A stretch of DNA of 64,000 nucleotides, taken from assembly GCA_003054495.1 (NCBI GenBank), contig CP028514.1, positions 1,527,501 through 1,591,500 on the forward strand, in the 5' to 3' direction. Position numbers and translations under genes: made by a program. The notes under the pieces were generated by a model. The model was not told the DNA's origin, did no database searches, and saw only the letters and a list, made by a program, of their open reading frames with translations. Of the stretch, positions 1-9,262 are shown one piece after another (positions within the stretch are counted from its first letter, which is position 1; each line of letters opens with the position of its first letter). The DNA comes from Carboxydocella thermautotrophica (GTDB lineage Bacteria > Bacillota > GCA-003054495 > Carboxydocellales > Carboxydocellaceae).

Positions 1-345
1 ATTGGCAGAAACGATCATGGCCGCTTTCAATAAATCTTCAAATTTGATTTCATCTTCACTCTTTAGCCCAATGATAGAGCCAGTATTTAAATTTCCAGCT
101 TTCTGTGATACAATCACCACTTTCTTATGGTCGCCAAATCTCAATCCTGTCAGGACAGTTGCTATCTTAGTCAAGCTGGCGGGATGAGCTTGCTTATTCA
201 TCTTTTTTTCCCAGATTATCAAGCCTGTATCCATGTCATAGAGAACGGCCTGGGCAGCTTTGAGCTGGAGGGATTGAGCAGCATGAGCACTTTCCACCGC
301 TAAGAACAATATTAAACACAAACTAAACATGACTTTTCTAATCAT
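1..345 (-). CDS. D-alanyl-D-alanine carboxypeptidase, N-terminal part (runs off the window)
   Basis: Secreted low-molecular-weight penicillin-binding protein that trims the terminal D-Ala of peptidoglycan stem peptides. The 115 visible residues begin with a signal peptide (MIRKVMFSLCLILFLAVESA, then HAA at the likely cleavage site). They contain the serine box ASLTKI near residue 57 (SxxK) and a second box SAN (SxN) right at the left window edge, both hallmarks of the S11 peptidase family. The ATG at 345 has a strong GGAAGGAGG site. It lies just after the pnp terminator, so it probably has its own promoter, though I see no convincing one. The KTG box and C-terminal anchor would lie outside the window, so the DacA/DacB/DacF class cannot be decided. 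Confidence 0.88.
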   Translation of the reverse strand, partial: MIRKVMFSLCLILFLAVESAHAAQSLQLKAAQAVLYDMDTGLIIWEKKMNKQAHPASLTKIATVLTGLRFGDHKKVVIVSQKAGNLNTGSIIGLKSEDEIKFEDLLKAAMIVSAN

Positions 346-383
346 TTTTATCCTCCTTCCCCTTTTATTATGCCCAGATAAAC

Positions 384-411
384 AAAAAAAGCTCAGGTAA
401 TTCCTGAGCTT
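384..411 (-). terminator. Intrinsic terminator after pnp
   Basis: On the minus strand a 9-bp stem (AAGCTCAGG with CCTGAGCTT, 5-base loop) is followed by seven T. It overlaps the pnp stop codon (410-412), so pnp ends inside the ascending arm of its own terminator. Confidence 0.85.
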
Positions 412-2503
412 AACCCTTTTGCTTTTCTTCCTGGATAGCTTGCTTGCGGGAAAGATTGATCCGCCCCAAATCATCAATCTTGATTACCTTAACAGGAATC
501 TGATCGCCAACACTGACTACATCTTCTACTTTATTGACTCTCTGTTCGGAAAGCTGACTGATATGCACTAAGCCTTCCTTACCGGGCAGAACTTCGACAA
601 AGGCGCCAAATTCTACAATCCGAACTACTTTACCGAGATAAGTTTTGCCTACTTCCACCTCCTCGGTGAGTTCCTCGATCATTTCCTGTGCTTTTCTACC
701 AGCAGATTGGTCAATTGCATATATGAAGACTCGGCCATCATCTTCAATATCAATCTTTACTCCGGTTTCATCAATGATTTTCTTGATGGTTTTACCACCA
801 GGGCCAATCACCGTCCTGATTTTATCCGGATGAATGGTCAGGAAAATCAGGCGCGGAGCCCATGGTGACAACTCCTTACGGGGTGCCGGTAAAGTCTCCA
901 GCATCTTCTGAAGAATATACAGCCGTCCCTGTCGGGCCTGTTCCAGAGCCATCTTGAGGATCTGCCGGTCAATCCCAGCGATCTTGATATCCATTTGAAT
1001 GGCTGTTACCCCGATTTCAGTACCTGCAACTTTGAAATCCATATCCCCCAGAGCGTCTTCCATACCCTGGATATCGGTCAGGACCCGGACAATATCTCCT
1101 TCCTTAACCAGACCCATAGCTACACCGGAAACGGGGCGCTTGATAGGTACACCTGCATCCATTAAGGACAAGGTGCTGCCGCAAACGCTGGCCATGGAAC
1201 TGGAACCATTGGATTCCAGGACTTCGGAAACCAGGCGGATAGTATAGGGGAAGACCTTTTCATCAGGTATCATAGGTTCGAGAGCTCTTTCTGCCAGAGC
1301 GCCGTGACCGATTTCCCGTCGGGATGGAGCCCGGAGCGGTCTGGCTTCTCCTGTGCTATAAGGCGGAAAATTGTAATGATGCATATAGCGTTTTGATTCG
1401 TCTACTCCCAGGTCATCCAGAATCTGTTCATCCCCAATCGCCCCCAGAGTAGTAACGGTCAGTACCTGGGTCTGTCCTCTGGTAAAGATAGCAGAACCAT
1501 GGGTTCTGGGCAAAACTCCGACTTCACACCAGATAGGACGAATTTCATCCAGTTTCCGGCCATCAGGACGGATTCCTTCAGTGATAATCATCTGCCGTAC
1601 AGTTTCTTTCAAGATGTTATGAAATACTTTTTCCAGCTCTTTTTCCCGTTCCGGATATTGTTCCTGGAAATGTTCTAGCACTTTTTTCCTCAGTTCTTCT
1701 AATGTATCCTGCCGTTGCTGTTTGTCAAAAATTCGCACTGCCTGGTTGATCTCTTCGGCAATAAATGCCCTGACTGCCTGGTCCATTTCAGGATCTGGCT
1801 GGGCCAATGGAATTTCCCGTTTAACCACTGCCAGTTCAGTTTGAACCTGAATCTGAAATTCTACTATCTTCTTGATTTCTTCATGGGCAAACATGATGGC
1901 TTCCAGAATTTCATCTTCCGGAACCTCATTGGCAGCAGCTTCCACCATCATTACTGCATCTTTGGTTCCCGCTACGACGATGTGCATGTCGCTCTTTTCA
2001 GATTGTTCTAGATTAGGATTAATGATAAGCTTCCCATCAACGCGGCCAACGATAACAGCCCCAATAGGTCCGTTAAAAGGTATGTCAGAAATGGTTAGAG
2101 CAACGGATGCACCACACAAAGCCACAACCCGCGGGTCATGATCCTGGTCAACGGACATTACAGTAGCTACTATATGTACATCATTGCGAAAACCTTCAGG
2201 AAATAAGGGACGTATGGGTCTGTCAATCAAACGGGCAGCCAGAATGGCTTTTTCCCCCGGCCTGCCTTCCCGTTTGATGAAACCGCCTGGGATCTTACCA
2301 GCGGCATATAATCTTTCTTCATAATCTACTGTCAAAGGAAAGAAATCAATCCCTTCCCGGGGTTCCTTGGAACAGGTAGCCGTAACCAGGACCCGAGTAT
2401 CGCCATATGCTGCCATCACAGCACCATTGGCCTGTTTTGCCAGTTTCCCGGTCAAAAAAGACATGGTCCTGCCGCCTACCTCTAACTGGAAGGTTCGTTC
2501 CAT
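410..2503 (-). CDS. pnp: Polyribonucleotide nucleotidyltransferase (PNPase)
   Basis: Phosphorolytic 3'-5' exoribonuclease for mRNA turnover, forming a trimeric ring. The 697-residue protein has the usual family length: two RNase PH domains (about 1-140 and 320-540) separated by the helical linker, a KH domain (about 555-615, with [12 protein letters not shown]) and a C-terminal S1 domain (about 620-690, [20 protein letters not shown]). The ATG is preceded by AGGAGG. It follows rpsO as in most bacteria, but a hairpin at 2638-2659 and about 160 bases separate them, so part of its transcription may start in between. The terminator at 384-411 closes the unit. Confidence 0.97.
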   Translation of the reverse strand: MERTFQLEVGGRTMSFLTGKLAKQANGAVMAAYGDTRVLVTATCSKEPREGIDFFPLTVDYEERLYAAGKIPGGFIKREGRPGEKAILAARLIDRPIRPLFPEGFRNDVHIVATVMSVDQDHDPRVVALCGASVALTISDIPFNGPIGAVIVGRVDGKLIINPNLEQSEKSDMHIVVAGTKDAVMMVEAAANEVPEDEILEAIMFAHEEIKKIVEFQIQVQTELAVVKREIPLAQPDPEMDQAVRAFIAEEINQAVRIFDKQQRQDTLEELRKKVLEHFQEQYPEREKELEKVFHNILKETVRQMIITEGIRPDGRKLDEIRPIWCEVGVLPRTHGSAIFTRGQTQVLTVTTLGAIGDEQILDDLGVDESKRYMHHYNFPPYSTGEARPLRAPSRREIGHGALAERALEPMIPDEKVFPYTIRLVSEVLESNGSSSMASVCGSTLSLMDAGVPIKRPVSGVAMGLVKEGDIVRVLTDIQGMEDALGDMDFKVAGTEIGVTAIQMDIKIAGIDRQILKMALEQARQGRLYILQKMLETLPAPRKELSPWAPRLIFLTIHPDKIRTVIGPGGKTIKKIIDETGVKIDIEDDGRVFIYAIDQSAGRKAQEMIEELTEEVEVGKTYLGKVVRIVEFGAFVEVLPGKEGLVHISQLSEQRVNKVEDVVSVGDQIPVKVIKIDDLGRINLSRKQAIQEEKQKG

Positions 2504-2565
2504 TGCTATATTTTCCTCCTCTCAATTTCGCCATTTAAGAATAACCTATAATTATTTCCACATTA

Positions 2566-2593
2566 CCTATAGTATTTCCTGCTTATCTAGCAA
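2566..2593 (-). promoter_or_regulatory. Possible pnp promoter
   Basis: Minus-strand TTGCTA (2588-2593) and TATAGG (2566-2571) are 16 bases apart in the AT-rich rpsO-pnp spacer. Each box matches the sigma-A consensus at four of six positions, so this is only a candidate. Confidence 0.3.
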
Positions 2594-2630
2594 AAAATAC
2601 ATTATTTTCCCATCATACAAAATGATTGAT

Positions 2631-2659
2631 ATAAAACAAGCGGGGTCTATACCCCGCTT
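2631..2659 (-). terminator. Hairpin terminator or attenuator after rpsO
   Basis: AAGCGGGG and CCCCGCTT form a GC-rich 8-bp stem with a 6-base loop, followed on the minus strand by the imperfect T-run GTTTTAT. It sits 5 bases past the rpsO stop. Read-through into pnp is plausible because the T-run is short. Confidence 0.65.
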
Positions 2660-2664
2660 ATTGT

Positions 2665-2934
2665 CTATCTTCTCAGACCCAGTTGCTCAACAATATTACG
2701 GTAACGATTGAAATCCTTTTCCTTCAAATAGTTGAGCAAGCCTCTTCTCTGGCCTACCATTTTGAGCAGACCCCGACGAGAATGATGGTCCTTCTTATGA
2801 ACCTTCAGGTGTTCAGTCAGGTAATTGATTCTCTCGGTCAGGATAGCAATCTGCACTTCAGGAGAACCAGTGTCCATGTCATGCAGTTTGTACTTGGCGA
2901 TAATAGCTTGCTTCTGTTCTGTAGTGAGTGCCAT
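2665..2934 (-). CDS. rpsO: 30S ribosomal protein S15
   Basis: Small-subunit protein that binds the 16S rRNA central domain early in assembly. The 89-residue product is the standard S15 length and carries the family signature around [20 protein letters not shown] and the basic stretch [11 protein letters not shown] start it at the ATG at 2934, six bases after the AGGAGGTG site; an in-frame GTG three codons earlier lies inside that site. Its leader folds into a bulged GC-rich hairpin, discussed separately. It precedes pnp, the usual order. Confidence 0.97.
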   Translation of the reverse strand: MALTTEQKQAIIAKYKLHDMDTGSPEVQIAILTERINYLTEHLKVHKKDHHSRRGLLKMVGQRRGLLNYLKEKDFNRYRNIVEQLGLRR

Positions 2935-2979
2935 GGTTTTCACCTCCTATTCCTAATATCCCCACAAGCCAAGAAGAAG

Positions 2980-3003
2980 GGCGGAGCCTCCTCCCTCCGA
3001 GCC
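2980..3003 (-). promoter_or_regulatory. Possible rpsO leader structure
   Basis: On the minus strand the rpsO leader contains GGCTCGGAG and CTCCGCC, which pair as a 7-bp GC-rich stem with a two-base bulge. It lies about 45 bases ahead of the rpsO start. S15 is known to repress its own translation through leader RNA in several bacterial groups, with unrelated folds. Whether this hairpin is such a site is inference. Confidence 0.35.
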
Positions 3004-3016
3004 AGTGGTTCTTTAT

Positions 3017-3036
3017 AACAAAGGGATTCCTTTGTT
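3017..3036 (-). other. Stem-loop between small gene and rpsO
   Basis: A perfect 8-bp inverted repeat (AACAAAGG / CCTTTGTT, 4-base loop) lies directly after the stop of the small gene at 3040. No T-run follows on the minus strand, so it is unlikely to be an efficient terminator. It may instead be part of the rpsO leader or protect a 3' end. Confidence 0.4.
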
Positions 3037-3039
3037 AAC

Positions 3040-3261
3040 TCATTTTCCAATGACAGTGATCACTATCCGCAAATTATCACTGTCTTTAACAACAACATCA
3101 AACCATCTTCCTGAACCAGCGAGAAAATTTCTAAATCTGGTGGCAACCTGAATCCGTCCAGGAATACTGCTGGCTGCTGCCAGAACATCTTCAACCCGAA
3201 TCAGTTGCTGTCTCTCTTCCTGCAAGCGCCTCCGGGCATGATCGCTGATAATCACATTCAC
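3040..3261 (-). CDS. Small protein of unknown function (73 aa)
   Basis: I do not recognise this protein with certainty. The 73 residues begin with an Arg-rich helix (ISDHARRRLQEER) and end with two predicted strands (WFDVVVKD, LRIVITVIG). That layout recalls small DUF4258/BrnT-like proteins, which share an RNase-toxin-like fold, but no antitoxin gene adjoins it. It starts with GTG at 3261, eight bases after GGGTGAG. It has a strong promoter of its own at 3297-3325 and lies directly upstream of rpsO, with which it is probably co-transcribed. Coding character is supported by the promoter, the ribosome site and the tight fit between ribF and rpsO. Confidence 0.65.
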   Translation of the reverse strand: MNVIISDHARRRLQEERQQLIRVEDVLAAASSIPGRIQVATRFRNFLAGSGRWFDVVVKDSDNLRIVITVIGK

Positions 3262-3279
3262 CTTTACTCACCCTGAGTC

Positions 3280-3336
3280 AAGCAGGACACTTATAAAATA
3301 TACCATATCGGCCCCGCTTTGTAAAGTATCCTGCTT
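3280..3336 (-). promoter_or_regulatory. Promoter flanked by an 11-bp inverted repeat
   Basis: Minus-strand TTTACA (3320-3325) and TATATT (3297-3302) are exactly 17 bases apart, each one base off the sigma-A consensus. Immediately upstream of the -35 box lies AAGCAGGATAC (3326-3336) and just after the -10 box lies its inverted copy GTGTCCTGCTT (3280-3290), matching at 10 of 11 positions. The promoter drives the small gene at 3040 and rpsO. The arms could be operators, or a hairpin in ribF read-through RNA. Confidence 0.75.
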
Positions 3337-3339
3337 AGA

Positions 3340-4284
3340 TTATATGCAAGGTGAGTAAAAAAGGCCTCTAGCTTTGGCAATATCCAGCTTTATTTGCTCT
3401 TTCAATTCTGCCACACTGGTAAATTTTTTTTCATCCCTTAATTTTTTAAGAAATTCCACTTCGATAGTCTCGCCATAAAGCTCGGGCACATTATCATTTA
3501 AAATAAAAACTTCCAAACCCAGCTGGCCTTGTTCATAAAAAGTAGGCCTATGTCCTAGATTGGCTACTCCCGGCCACTGCTGTTCCTGCCACCTAACTTT
3601 GACAGCATAAACTCCTTGCGCCGGAATGACCAGTTTCCTGTCAACTGCTACATTAGCAGTAGGAAACCCTAGTTCCCTCCCCCGCGCATCACCATGCTTT
3701 ACTTCACCGGCAAGATAGGGATAATAGCCCAAACAGGTTGCCGCTGCTTCCATATTGCCCTGCTGGATATAGTGACGAATCAGGGAACTGCTTACCCGCT
3801 GCCCGTCAACAGTTACAGGAGGCACTATTTCTACCGGTACATTATAGACATTCCCCAGTTCCTGCAAAGTTTCTGCAGTACCTTTTCCGCCCTGGCCAAA
3901 GGTATAATTATACCCTACCACCAGACCCCTAACTCCTACTTGTTCCAGTAACACTTCTGTAAAAAAAGCCCGGGGCAAAAGTTCAGCAAAAATCCGGGTA
4001 AAGGGCACCACCAGAACGACTTCTATCCCTTTACTGGCCAACAATTGGAGTTTTGCCTTCTGATCGAGAATCATAGGAGGTAATTTTTGAGGGGCAAGTA
4101 ATTGCAAGGGATGGGGATCGAAGGTCATGACACCCGGAATAGCGTCCAGCTGTGCCGCCAGTTGTAAAGTTTTCATCAACAAAGCTTGATGGCCGCGGTG
4201 TACCCCGTCAAAATTCCCCAGAGCCAGAACCAGCCTTCCTCTCAGGTCCCGCCCAAGATCAGACAGGTCTCTTAATATCAACAT
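3340..4284 (-). CDS. ribF: Bifunctional riboflavin kinase / FAD synthetase
   Basis: Makes FMN from riboflavin and ATP, then FAD from FMN. The 314-residue protein has an N-terminal nucleotidyltransferase domain (about 15-180) with LGNFDGVHRGHQAL (HxGH-type motif) and GYNYTFG, and a C-terminal flavokinase domain (about 185-305) with GFPTANV and the GVANLG/RPTF block. The length is typical. The gene follows truB after 3 bases and ends the rimP-ribF cluster. No terminator is evident after the stop; the next gene has its own promoter. Confidence 0.95.
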   Translation of the reverse strand: MLILRDLSDLGRDLRGRLVLALGNFDGVHRGHQALLMKTLQLAAQLDAIPGVMTFDPHPLQLLAPQKLPPMILDQKAKLQLLASKGIEVVLVVPFTRIFAELLPRAFFTEVLLEQVGVRGLVVGYNYTFGQGGKGTAETLQELGNVYNVPVEIVPPVTVDGQRVSSSLIRHYIQQGNMEAAATCLGYYPYLAGEVKHGDARGRELGFPTANVAVDRKLVIPAQGVYAVKVRWQEQQWPGVANLGHRPTFYEQGQLGLEVFILNDNVPELYGETIEVEFLKKLRDEKKFTSVAELKEQIKLDIAKARGLFYSPCI

Positions 4285-4287
4285 TCC

Positions 4288-5196
4288 TTACCCCTCCCGG
4301 AAAACAATCACAGGTTGCAGATGACCATTCTCTATGCTTTTGGCCACAGCTAATAACCTGCCCTGTTGATTGCACAGCAAGATTCTTTCCGCCTGGTCTG
4401 GAAATGTTTTAGTATAAGGCAAATTGATCCTGTTCCCGTTTTCCACTTTTCTTGCTTCTTCTGCGGAAACAATAACTACCGGCCAATCCGGAAAAACCTG
4501 CTCAACAGAAAAAAGATAATCCTTTATTTGGTCTCCGTCCATCTCTTCTAACTCTTCCAGTGCTAAGCCATTCTTCAGGTTAAAAATCCCGACTTCTGTC
4601 CGTTCCAGTGCTGTCATGACTGCCCCTGTTCCCAGTTTCTGCCCCAGGTCGTGCACCAGGCTCCTGATATATGTTCCTTTTGAACAATGGACCTCTATTT
4701 CTACTAATGGGTGGTCACTGCCCAGCTGTTCTATTTTTGCAAGTTTTATCTGATAGATCTCGACAGGACGAGCCTCCCGTTCCACTACAATTCCCTGCCG
4801 GGCCAGCTCATATAAGGGCTTACCCTGCCTTTTAATAGCAGAGAACATAGGAGGTACCTGCATTATTTGGCCTTCGAACGTTTGTAAAGCTAATACAATC
4901 ATCTCCCCGGTAATGTGACTGGCCGTGGTTTCGGCTATCACACTGCCTTCCCGGTCATAAGTATCGGTCTCAATCCCCAGTTGCAGCTGGGCCCGGTATT
5001 TTTTACCCATGTTGCTCACATACTCAGCCAATCGGGTAGCTGGTCCTAAACATAGAGGAAGTACCCCCGTTGCCAGCGGGTCCAAGGTACCAGTATGGCC
5101 GATTTTTATTTTACCGGTTTTTTTCTTAACCCTTTGTACTACTTGTTGAGATGTTAGTCCAGCTGGTTTTAGTACATTAAGAAAACCAAAATGCAT
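4288..5196 (-). CDS. truB: tRNA pseudouridine(55) synthase TruB
   Basis: Isomerises U55 in the T-loop of elongator tRNAs. The catalytic aspartate is in GHTGTLDPLATGVLPL (near residue 40), followed by KKYRAQLQLG and the KGTYIRSLVHDLG motif near 175. A C-terminal PUA-like extension brings it to 302 residues, the normal size. It sits between nrnA and ribF with only 2-3 base gaps, the standard infB-rbfA-nrnA-truB-ribF arrangement. Confidence 0.96.
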   Translation of the reverse strand: MHFGFLNVLKPAGLTSQQVVQRVKKKTGKIKIGHTGTLDPLATGVLPLCLGPATRLAEYVSNMGKKYRAQLQLGIETDTYDREGSVIAETTASHITGEMIVLALQTFEGQIMQVPPMFSAIKRQGKPLYELARQGIVVEREARPVEIYQIKLAKIEQLGSDHPLVEIEVHCSKGTYIRSLVHDLGQKLGTGAVMTALERTEVGIFNLKNGLALEELEEMDGDQIKDYLFSVEQVFPDWPVVIVSAEEARKVENGNRINLPYTKTFPDQAERILLCNQQGRLLAVAKSIENGHLQPVIVFREG

Positions 5197-5198
5197 AT

Positions 5199-6182
5199 TT
5201 ATGCCCCCGCGCCCTCAGTTATTAATATGGCCTGTTCAATTATTTTCTGTTCAGCCTCTGTTAAGGGACCACGGTAACGACAGCCAGCGGCTCTCTGATG
5301 GCCGCCTCCCCCAAATATCTGGGCCAGCGCATTGACATCAACAGCCTTCTTGGAGCGGAAGCTGACCTTAACTAGATCTGGCTCAGCTTCTCTGAGCAGA
5401 ATCCCAACCTCTACGCCCTTCTGGGCTTTGGCATAATTAACTATACCTTCCAGATGCTCATCCCGGGCCTGTAAACGGGTCAAAGTTTGCTTATCCAGTA
5501 CCAGCCAGCAGACTTTGCGCTGGGGTGAATATTGAAAGTGGGCAAAGGCATACCCAAGCACCGCCAGGGTTTCTGGCGGTATTTCTTCATAGATCTGGTG
5601 ATTGATTGTTTCAGTATCGGCACCGGCCTCTTTCAATTCTGCTGCAATCCGGAAAGTGCTGGCGGTGGTATTAGGAAAACGAAAAGAACCGGTATCGGTC
5701 ACAATGGTAACATACAGACAGGTGGCTATTTCCCTTGATAATGGCACCCCAGACATTTTCACCAGCTCATATATGATTTCACCGGAAGCAGCCCGTTCAG
5801 GAACTACCAGGTTAAAATCAGCAAAAAGCTTGTTACTGATATGATGGTCAATATTGAAGAGGGTGCTAGCCTGACGGTAATAAGGCAAAATTTCATCCCC
5901 ACAGCGTTTCGGTTCAGAACAGTCGACAAAGATCAGGTTTTTCCCCTGCCAGTCTCCTGCCTGGGGGCAAGAGAAACGTTGCACCCCCGGCAGGAAATGA
6001 TAAAGCTCCGGTACTGGGTCCAGATTCCAGAGTTCAACCTTTTTCCCCAGACTCTCCAGCATAAAGGCCAGGGCCAGAGCAGAACCGATAGTATCACCAT
6101 CAGGATTGATATGGCCGATGATAGCAAAATCATCCAGCTCTTGTAGCTTAGCCAGGAAATTTTTAATCTCTTGATTCTTCAT
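5199..6182 (-). CDS. nrnA: DHH/DHHA1 phosphoesterase, nanoRNase/pAp phosphatase NrnA
   Basis: Degrades 2-5 nt RNA fragments and dephosphorylates pAp; some homologues also hydrolyse cyclic dinucleotide products such as pGpG or pApA. Motifs visible in order: GHINPDGDTIGSALALA (near 25), VDCSEP, the diagnostic DHH (FNIDHHISN near 118), VTDTGSFRFPNT, and the DHHA1 motif GGGGHQRAAGC near 295. The 327 residues match the family. The start overlaps the end of rbfA by 20 bases, suggesting coupled translation. A role in clearing pGpG, which is relevant in a c-di-GMP-using cell, is inference. Confidence 0.93.
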   Translation of the reverse strand: MKNQEIKNFLAKLQELDDFAIIGHINPDGDTIGSALALAFMLESLGKKVELWNLDPVPELYHFLPGVQRFSCPQAGDWQGKNLIFVDCSEPKRCGDEILPYYRQASTLFNIDHHISNKLFADFNLVVPERAASGEIIYELVKMSGVPLSREIATCLYVTIVTDTGSFRFPNTTASTFRIAAELKEAGADTETINHQIYEEIPPETLAVLGYAFAHFQYSPQRKVCWLVLDKQTLTRLQARDEHLEGIVNYAKAQKGVEVGILLREAEPDLVKVSFRSKKAVDVNALAQIFGGGGHQRAAGCRYRGPLTEAEQKIIEQAILITEGAGA

Positions 6183-6522
6183 TCTGGTTCACCTTGTTTA
6201 AAAGCTCCATTATCCTGGCACCATGCTCTATCGACTCATCATAGACGAATTGCAGTTCCGGAGCAAACCGCAGGCGCAGGCGTCGACCCAGCTCCCCTCT
6301 GAGCCAGCCGCTGGACTTTTCCAGCAGCTCAGCAACTGCTCCTTTATCACCCTTGCCACCCAGCAGGGTGAAATAAATTTTGACATACCGCAGGTCAGAA
6401 GAGACATTGACCGCTGTAACAGTGACCAGTCGTAAAACTTCTTCTTTAACATCTTCGCGCAGGATTTTAGCCAGTTCCTTTTTAATTTCTTCAGCTACAC
6501 GTTGCGGTCTGTGACCTCCCAT
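6163..6522 (-). CDS. rbfA: 30S ribosome-binding factor A
   Basis: Binds 16S rRNA helix 1 during late 30S maturation. The product of 119 residues has the compact KH-like fold of the family, with the N-terminal RPQRVAEEIKKELAKIL, the YVKIYFTLLG strand and the C-terminal RFAPELQFVYDESIEHG motif. It follows infB by 15 bases, with AGGTGA ahead of the ATG. The 3' end overlaps nrnA. Confidence 0.95.
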   Translation of the reverse strand: MGGHRPQRVAEEIKKELAKILREDVKEEVLRLVTVTAVNVSSDLRYVKIYFTLLGGKGDKGAVAELLEKSSGWLRGELGRRLRLRFAPELQFVYDESIEHGARIMELLNKVNQNEESRD

Positions 6523-6537
6523 TTTAGTTCACCTGCC

Positions 6538-8937
6538 CTAAATTTCTCTTTTTATTTTTTCAAAGGTAAAGAACTCAAGAATATCTCCTTCTTTGATATC
6601 ATTATACTTTTCAATGGTCAAACCGCACTCATATCCCTGGTTAACTTCACGTACATCATCTTTAAACCGCTTGAGAGATTCCAGTTTACCCTCGTGCACG
6701 ACGATTCCATTGCGGATTAACCGTAAATGGCTATCCCGGGTAATTTTGCCTTCCAGCACATAGCAACCTGCGATGGTACCGATTTTGGAGGCCTTGAAAG
6801 TCTGACGCACTTCCGCCCGCCCCAGGACTACTTCCTTGATTTCCGGCTCCAGCAAGCCACTCATAGCGGCTTTTACATCTTCGATAGCATCATAGATAAC
6901 CCGATACAGTCTGATATCGATTTTTTCCTTTTCAGCCGCCTTACGTGCATTGCTGTCCGGCCGGACATTAAAGCCAATTATAATAGCATTAGAGGCTGAA
7001 GCCAGCATAATATCGGTTTCAGTTATAGCTCCAACCCCGCCGTGAATGGGTTTAACTCTTACTTCATCATTGCTCAGATTTTCCAGGGACTGCTTCAAGG
7101 CCTCTACTGAACCTTGCACATCCGCTTTAACAATGACATTTAGTTCCTTGATTTCCCCTTCTTTAATACGGGCAAAGAGGTCCTCCAGACTAACCTTGCT
7201 GTTAGCCTTCAGTTCCTCTTCCCGCTTGCGATCCAGCCTGATTTGCACCAGTTGCTTGGCCTTTTTCTCATCATCAAAAGCATAGAAAACATCCCCAGCT
7301 TCTGGTACTTCTGACAACCCCAGGACCTCAACCGGCATCGAGGGTGGTGCTTTCTTGACCTGTCTTCCCTTATCATCGGTCATGGCTCTGACCCTACCAA
7401 AGGCAGTACCGGCAACGATGGCATCACCAATTTGCAGGGTACCATTTTGCACCAGCACAGTAGCCACCGGTCCGCGGCCTTTATCCAGTTTAGCCTCAAT
7501 CACTGTACCTTTGGCCAGGCGTTTGGGATTAGCTTTCAGCTCCAGCATTTCAGCCACCAGCAGAATCATTTCCAGCAAGTCACTAATTCCTTGCTTGGTT
7601 TTGGCAGAAACATTTACACAAATGGTATCTCCGCCCCATTCTTCCGGCAGCAGACCGTGTTCAGTCAGTTCCTGTTTTACCCGATCAGGGTTAGCTCCTG
7701 GTTTATCCATTTTGTTAATGGCAACTATGATCGGTACATTGGCAGCTTTTGCGTGGTTGATAGCCTCAACAGTCTGGGGCATTACCCCATCATCAGCCGC
7801 TACCACCAGGATAGCGATATCAGTAACCTTTGCCCCCCGGGCTCGCATTGCTGTAAAAGCTTCGTGACCGGGAGTATCCAGGAAGGTAATTTTCTGCCCA
7901 TTGTGCTCGACTTGATAAGCGCCAATATGCTGGGTAATTCCACCAGCTTCTGAAGCAGTAACATTAGTCTGACGGATAGCGTCGAGCAAGGAAGTTTTCC
8001 CATGGTCAACATGCCCCATTACCGTAACCACACAAGGACGGGCTACCAGATCCTCAGGACTATCTTCCTGCTCCAACAGCTCCAGAATTTCTTTTTCCGG
8101 GTCCTCGATTTTGACCTGAACTTCCACCCCGTAATCAGCGCAGATAATTTCAGCGACTTCTGCGTCGATTTCCTGGTTGATGGTAGCCATAATGCCCAGG
8201 CCGATTAACTTTTTAATCAATTCAGCGGCTGGTTTCTTTAAACGATTAGCCAGCTCCTGTACAGAAATGGAAGCTCCCATAATGATAGGCCCAATAACTT
8301 CCTGATTTTCATTGCTCGCCCTTTGCTGTTTGTTTCCTTTTTTGGCTTTACCGCGGGTTTTTTGCTTCTCCAGCAATTTTTGTTCTTCCCGTTCCCGGCG
8401 TAATTCGATAATGTTCTTTTCCTCTTTTTCCAACGGTTTTACCTTTTCCCGCGGCTGCTCCTTTTCCGGTGGTATTACCGGAGGTATACTAGCAGCGGCC
8501 TGGGGTCGCGGACGGCGCTGGTCGTCCTTACGGAATTGGGGCTGATTAGCCGCTGCGGCAGGGGCCTGACCCGGTTTTCTGTCCCGATTCTGCTCCCGCT
8601 GCCGATCACGCCTTTCACCTTGCGGTACTGGTCTGTTTCCAGGTCTGTTATGCCGGTGCTGTTGACCCTGAGGCCGGTGCTGTTGCTGTTTCGGTTGCTG
8701 TTGTTGTGTGGTAGTTTCTGTCTGCTGTTTTTTGGCTGTCTGCTGCTTAGGCACGGATTTCTCCTCTTTTTTCTCTTTTTGACCTTTTGCTTTTGCCCGT
8801 AGCATTTCTGCTACATCATCTTCAATTGTGCTCATGTGATTTTTTACCTCTATTCCATGGTTTTTTAGCCAGCTGATCATATTTTTACTTTCTATCCCCA
8901 GTTCCTTTGCCAGCTCATGCACCCTGATTTTACCCAT
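6538..8937 (-). CDS. infB: Translation initiation factor IF-2
   Basis: GTPase that delivers fMet-tRNA to the 30S subunit and promotes subunit joining. I start it at the ATG at 8937 ([14 protein letters not shown]), seven bases after GGGGGTGA, rather than 69 bases upstream; this gives 799 residues. Order: N-terminal IF2_N helix domain, a Gln/Arg/Pro-rich linker (about 75-180) of very low complexity, a second IF2_N domain, then the G domain with [15 protein letters not shown] (G1), DTPGHEAF (G3) and NKMD (G4), followed by domains II-IV. It overlaps no neighbour and continues the nusA operon. Confidence 0.96.
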   Translation of the reverse strand: MGKIRVHELAKELGIESKNMISWLKNHGIEVKNHMSTIEDDVAEMLRAKAKGQKEKKEEKSVPKQQTAKKQQTETTTQQQQPKQQQHRPQGQQHRHNRPGNRPVPQGERRDRQREQNRDRKPGQAPAAAANQPQFRKDDQRRPRPQAAASIPPVIPPEKEQPREKVKPLEKEEKNIIELRREREEQKLLEKQKTRGKAKKGNKQQRASNENQEVIGPIIMGASISVQELANRLKKPAAELIKKLIGLGIMATINQEIDAEVAEIICADYGVEVQVKIEDPEKEILELLEQEDSPEDLVARPCVVTVMGHVDHGKTSLLDAIRQTNVTASEAGGITQHIGAYQVEHNGQKITFLDTPGHEAFTAMRARGAKVTDIAILVVAADDGVMPQTVEAINHAKAANVPIIVAINKMDKPGANPDRVKQELTEHGLLPEEWGGDTICVNVSAKTKQGISDLLEMILLVAEMLELKANPKRLAKGTVIEAKLDKGRGPVATVLVQNGTLQIGDAIVAGTAFGRVRAMTDDKGRQVKKAPPSMPVEVLGLSEVPEAGDVFYAFDDEKKAKQLVQIRLDRKREEELKANSKVSLEDLFARIKEGEIKELNVIVKADVQGSVEALKQSLENLSNDEVRVKPIHGGVGAITETDIMLASASNAIIIGFNVRPDSNARKAAEKEKIDIRLYRVIYDAIEDVKAAMSGLLEPEIKEVVLGRAEVRQTFKASKIGTIAGCYVLEGKITRDSHLRLIRNGIVVHEGKLESLKRFKDDVREVNQGYECGLTIEKYNDIKEGDILEFFTFEKIKREI

Positions 8938-8962
8938 GAATTCACCCCCAGAAGTTATGCTT

Positions 8963-9262
8963 TTAGACCAGATTTTCATATACGGCTTTTGCCAGTTCGG
9001 CATCAAGAATCAGTACCACGGCTCTGGGAGATTTGCCCAGTGCTATGCCCAGTTCCGTTTTCGTTCCGGCAATTACGCTCTTTATACCCAGGGACTTAGC
9101 CCAGTGTTGATAAACATTTATCCGTTTACTATTTAAATCTCCTGCCAGAACCAGTAATTCTCCTTTGCCTTTTTTCAACATGGCCTCAACAGCCGCTTCG
9201 CCCGATACCACTTTCCCTGAACGTTGCCCCAGCCCTAAGAGACCTAACCATCTGTTTCGCAT
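8963..9262 (-). CDS. ylxQ: L7Ae/L30e-family ribosomal protein YlxQ
   Basis: The 99-residue protein of the L7Ae/L30e/S12e family is probably an RNA-binding, ribosome-associated factor (a K-turn binder in homologues). The family block [17 protein letters not shown] and the core [11 protein letters not shown] and [14 protein letters not shown] are present. Its start overlaps the end of ylxR by 19 bases, and infB follows 25 bases on. The nusA-ylxR-ylxQ-infB order is the Firmicutes standard. The exact role is unknown in most species. Confidence 0.87.
   Translation of the reverse strand: MRNRWLGLLGLGQRSGKVVSGEAAVEAMLKKGKGELLVLAGDLNSKRINVYQHWAKSLGIKSVIAGTKTELGIALGKSPRAVVLILDAELAKAVYENLV

Noticed and set aside
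7355-7953. Overlapping plus-strand frames of about 170 codons opposite infB
   Set aside because: Both lie opposite the conserved IF-2 GTPase core and show Ser/Leu-rich composition typical of antisense frames.
8640-8760. Repeat-like CAG/CTG-rich tract, first considered as a repeat element
   Set aside because: It encodes the Gln/Arg/Pro-rich linker of IF-2, a common low-complexity region.
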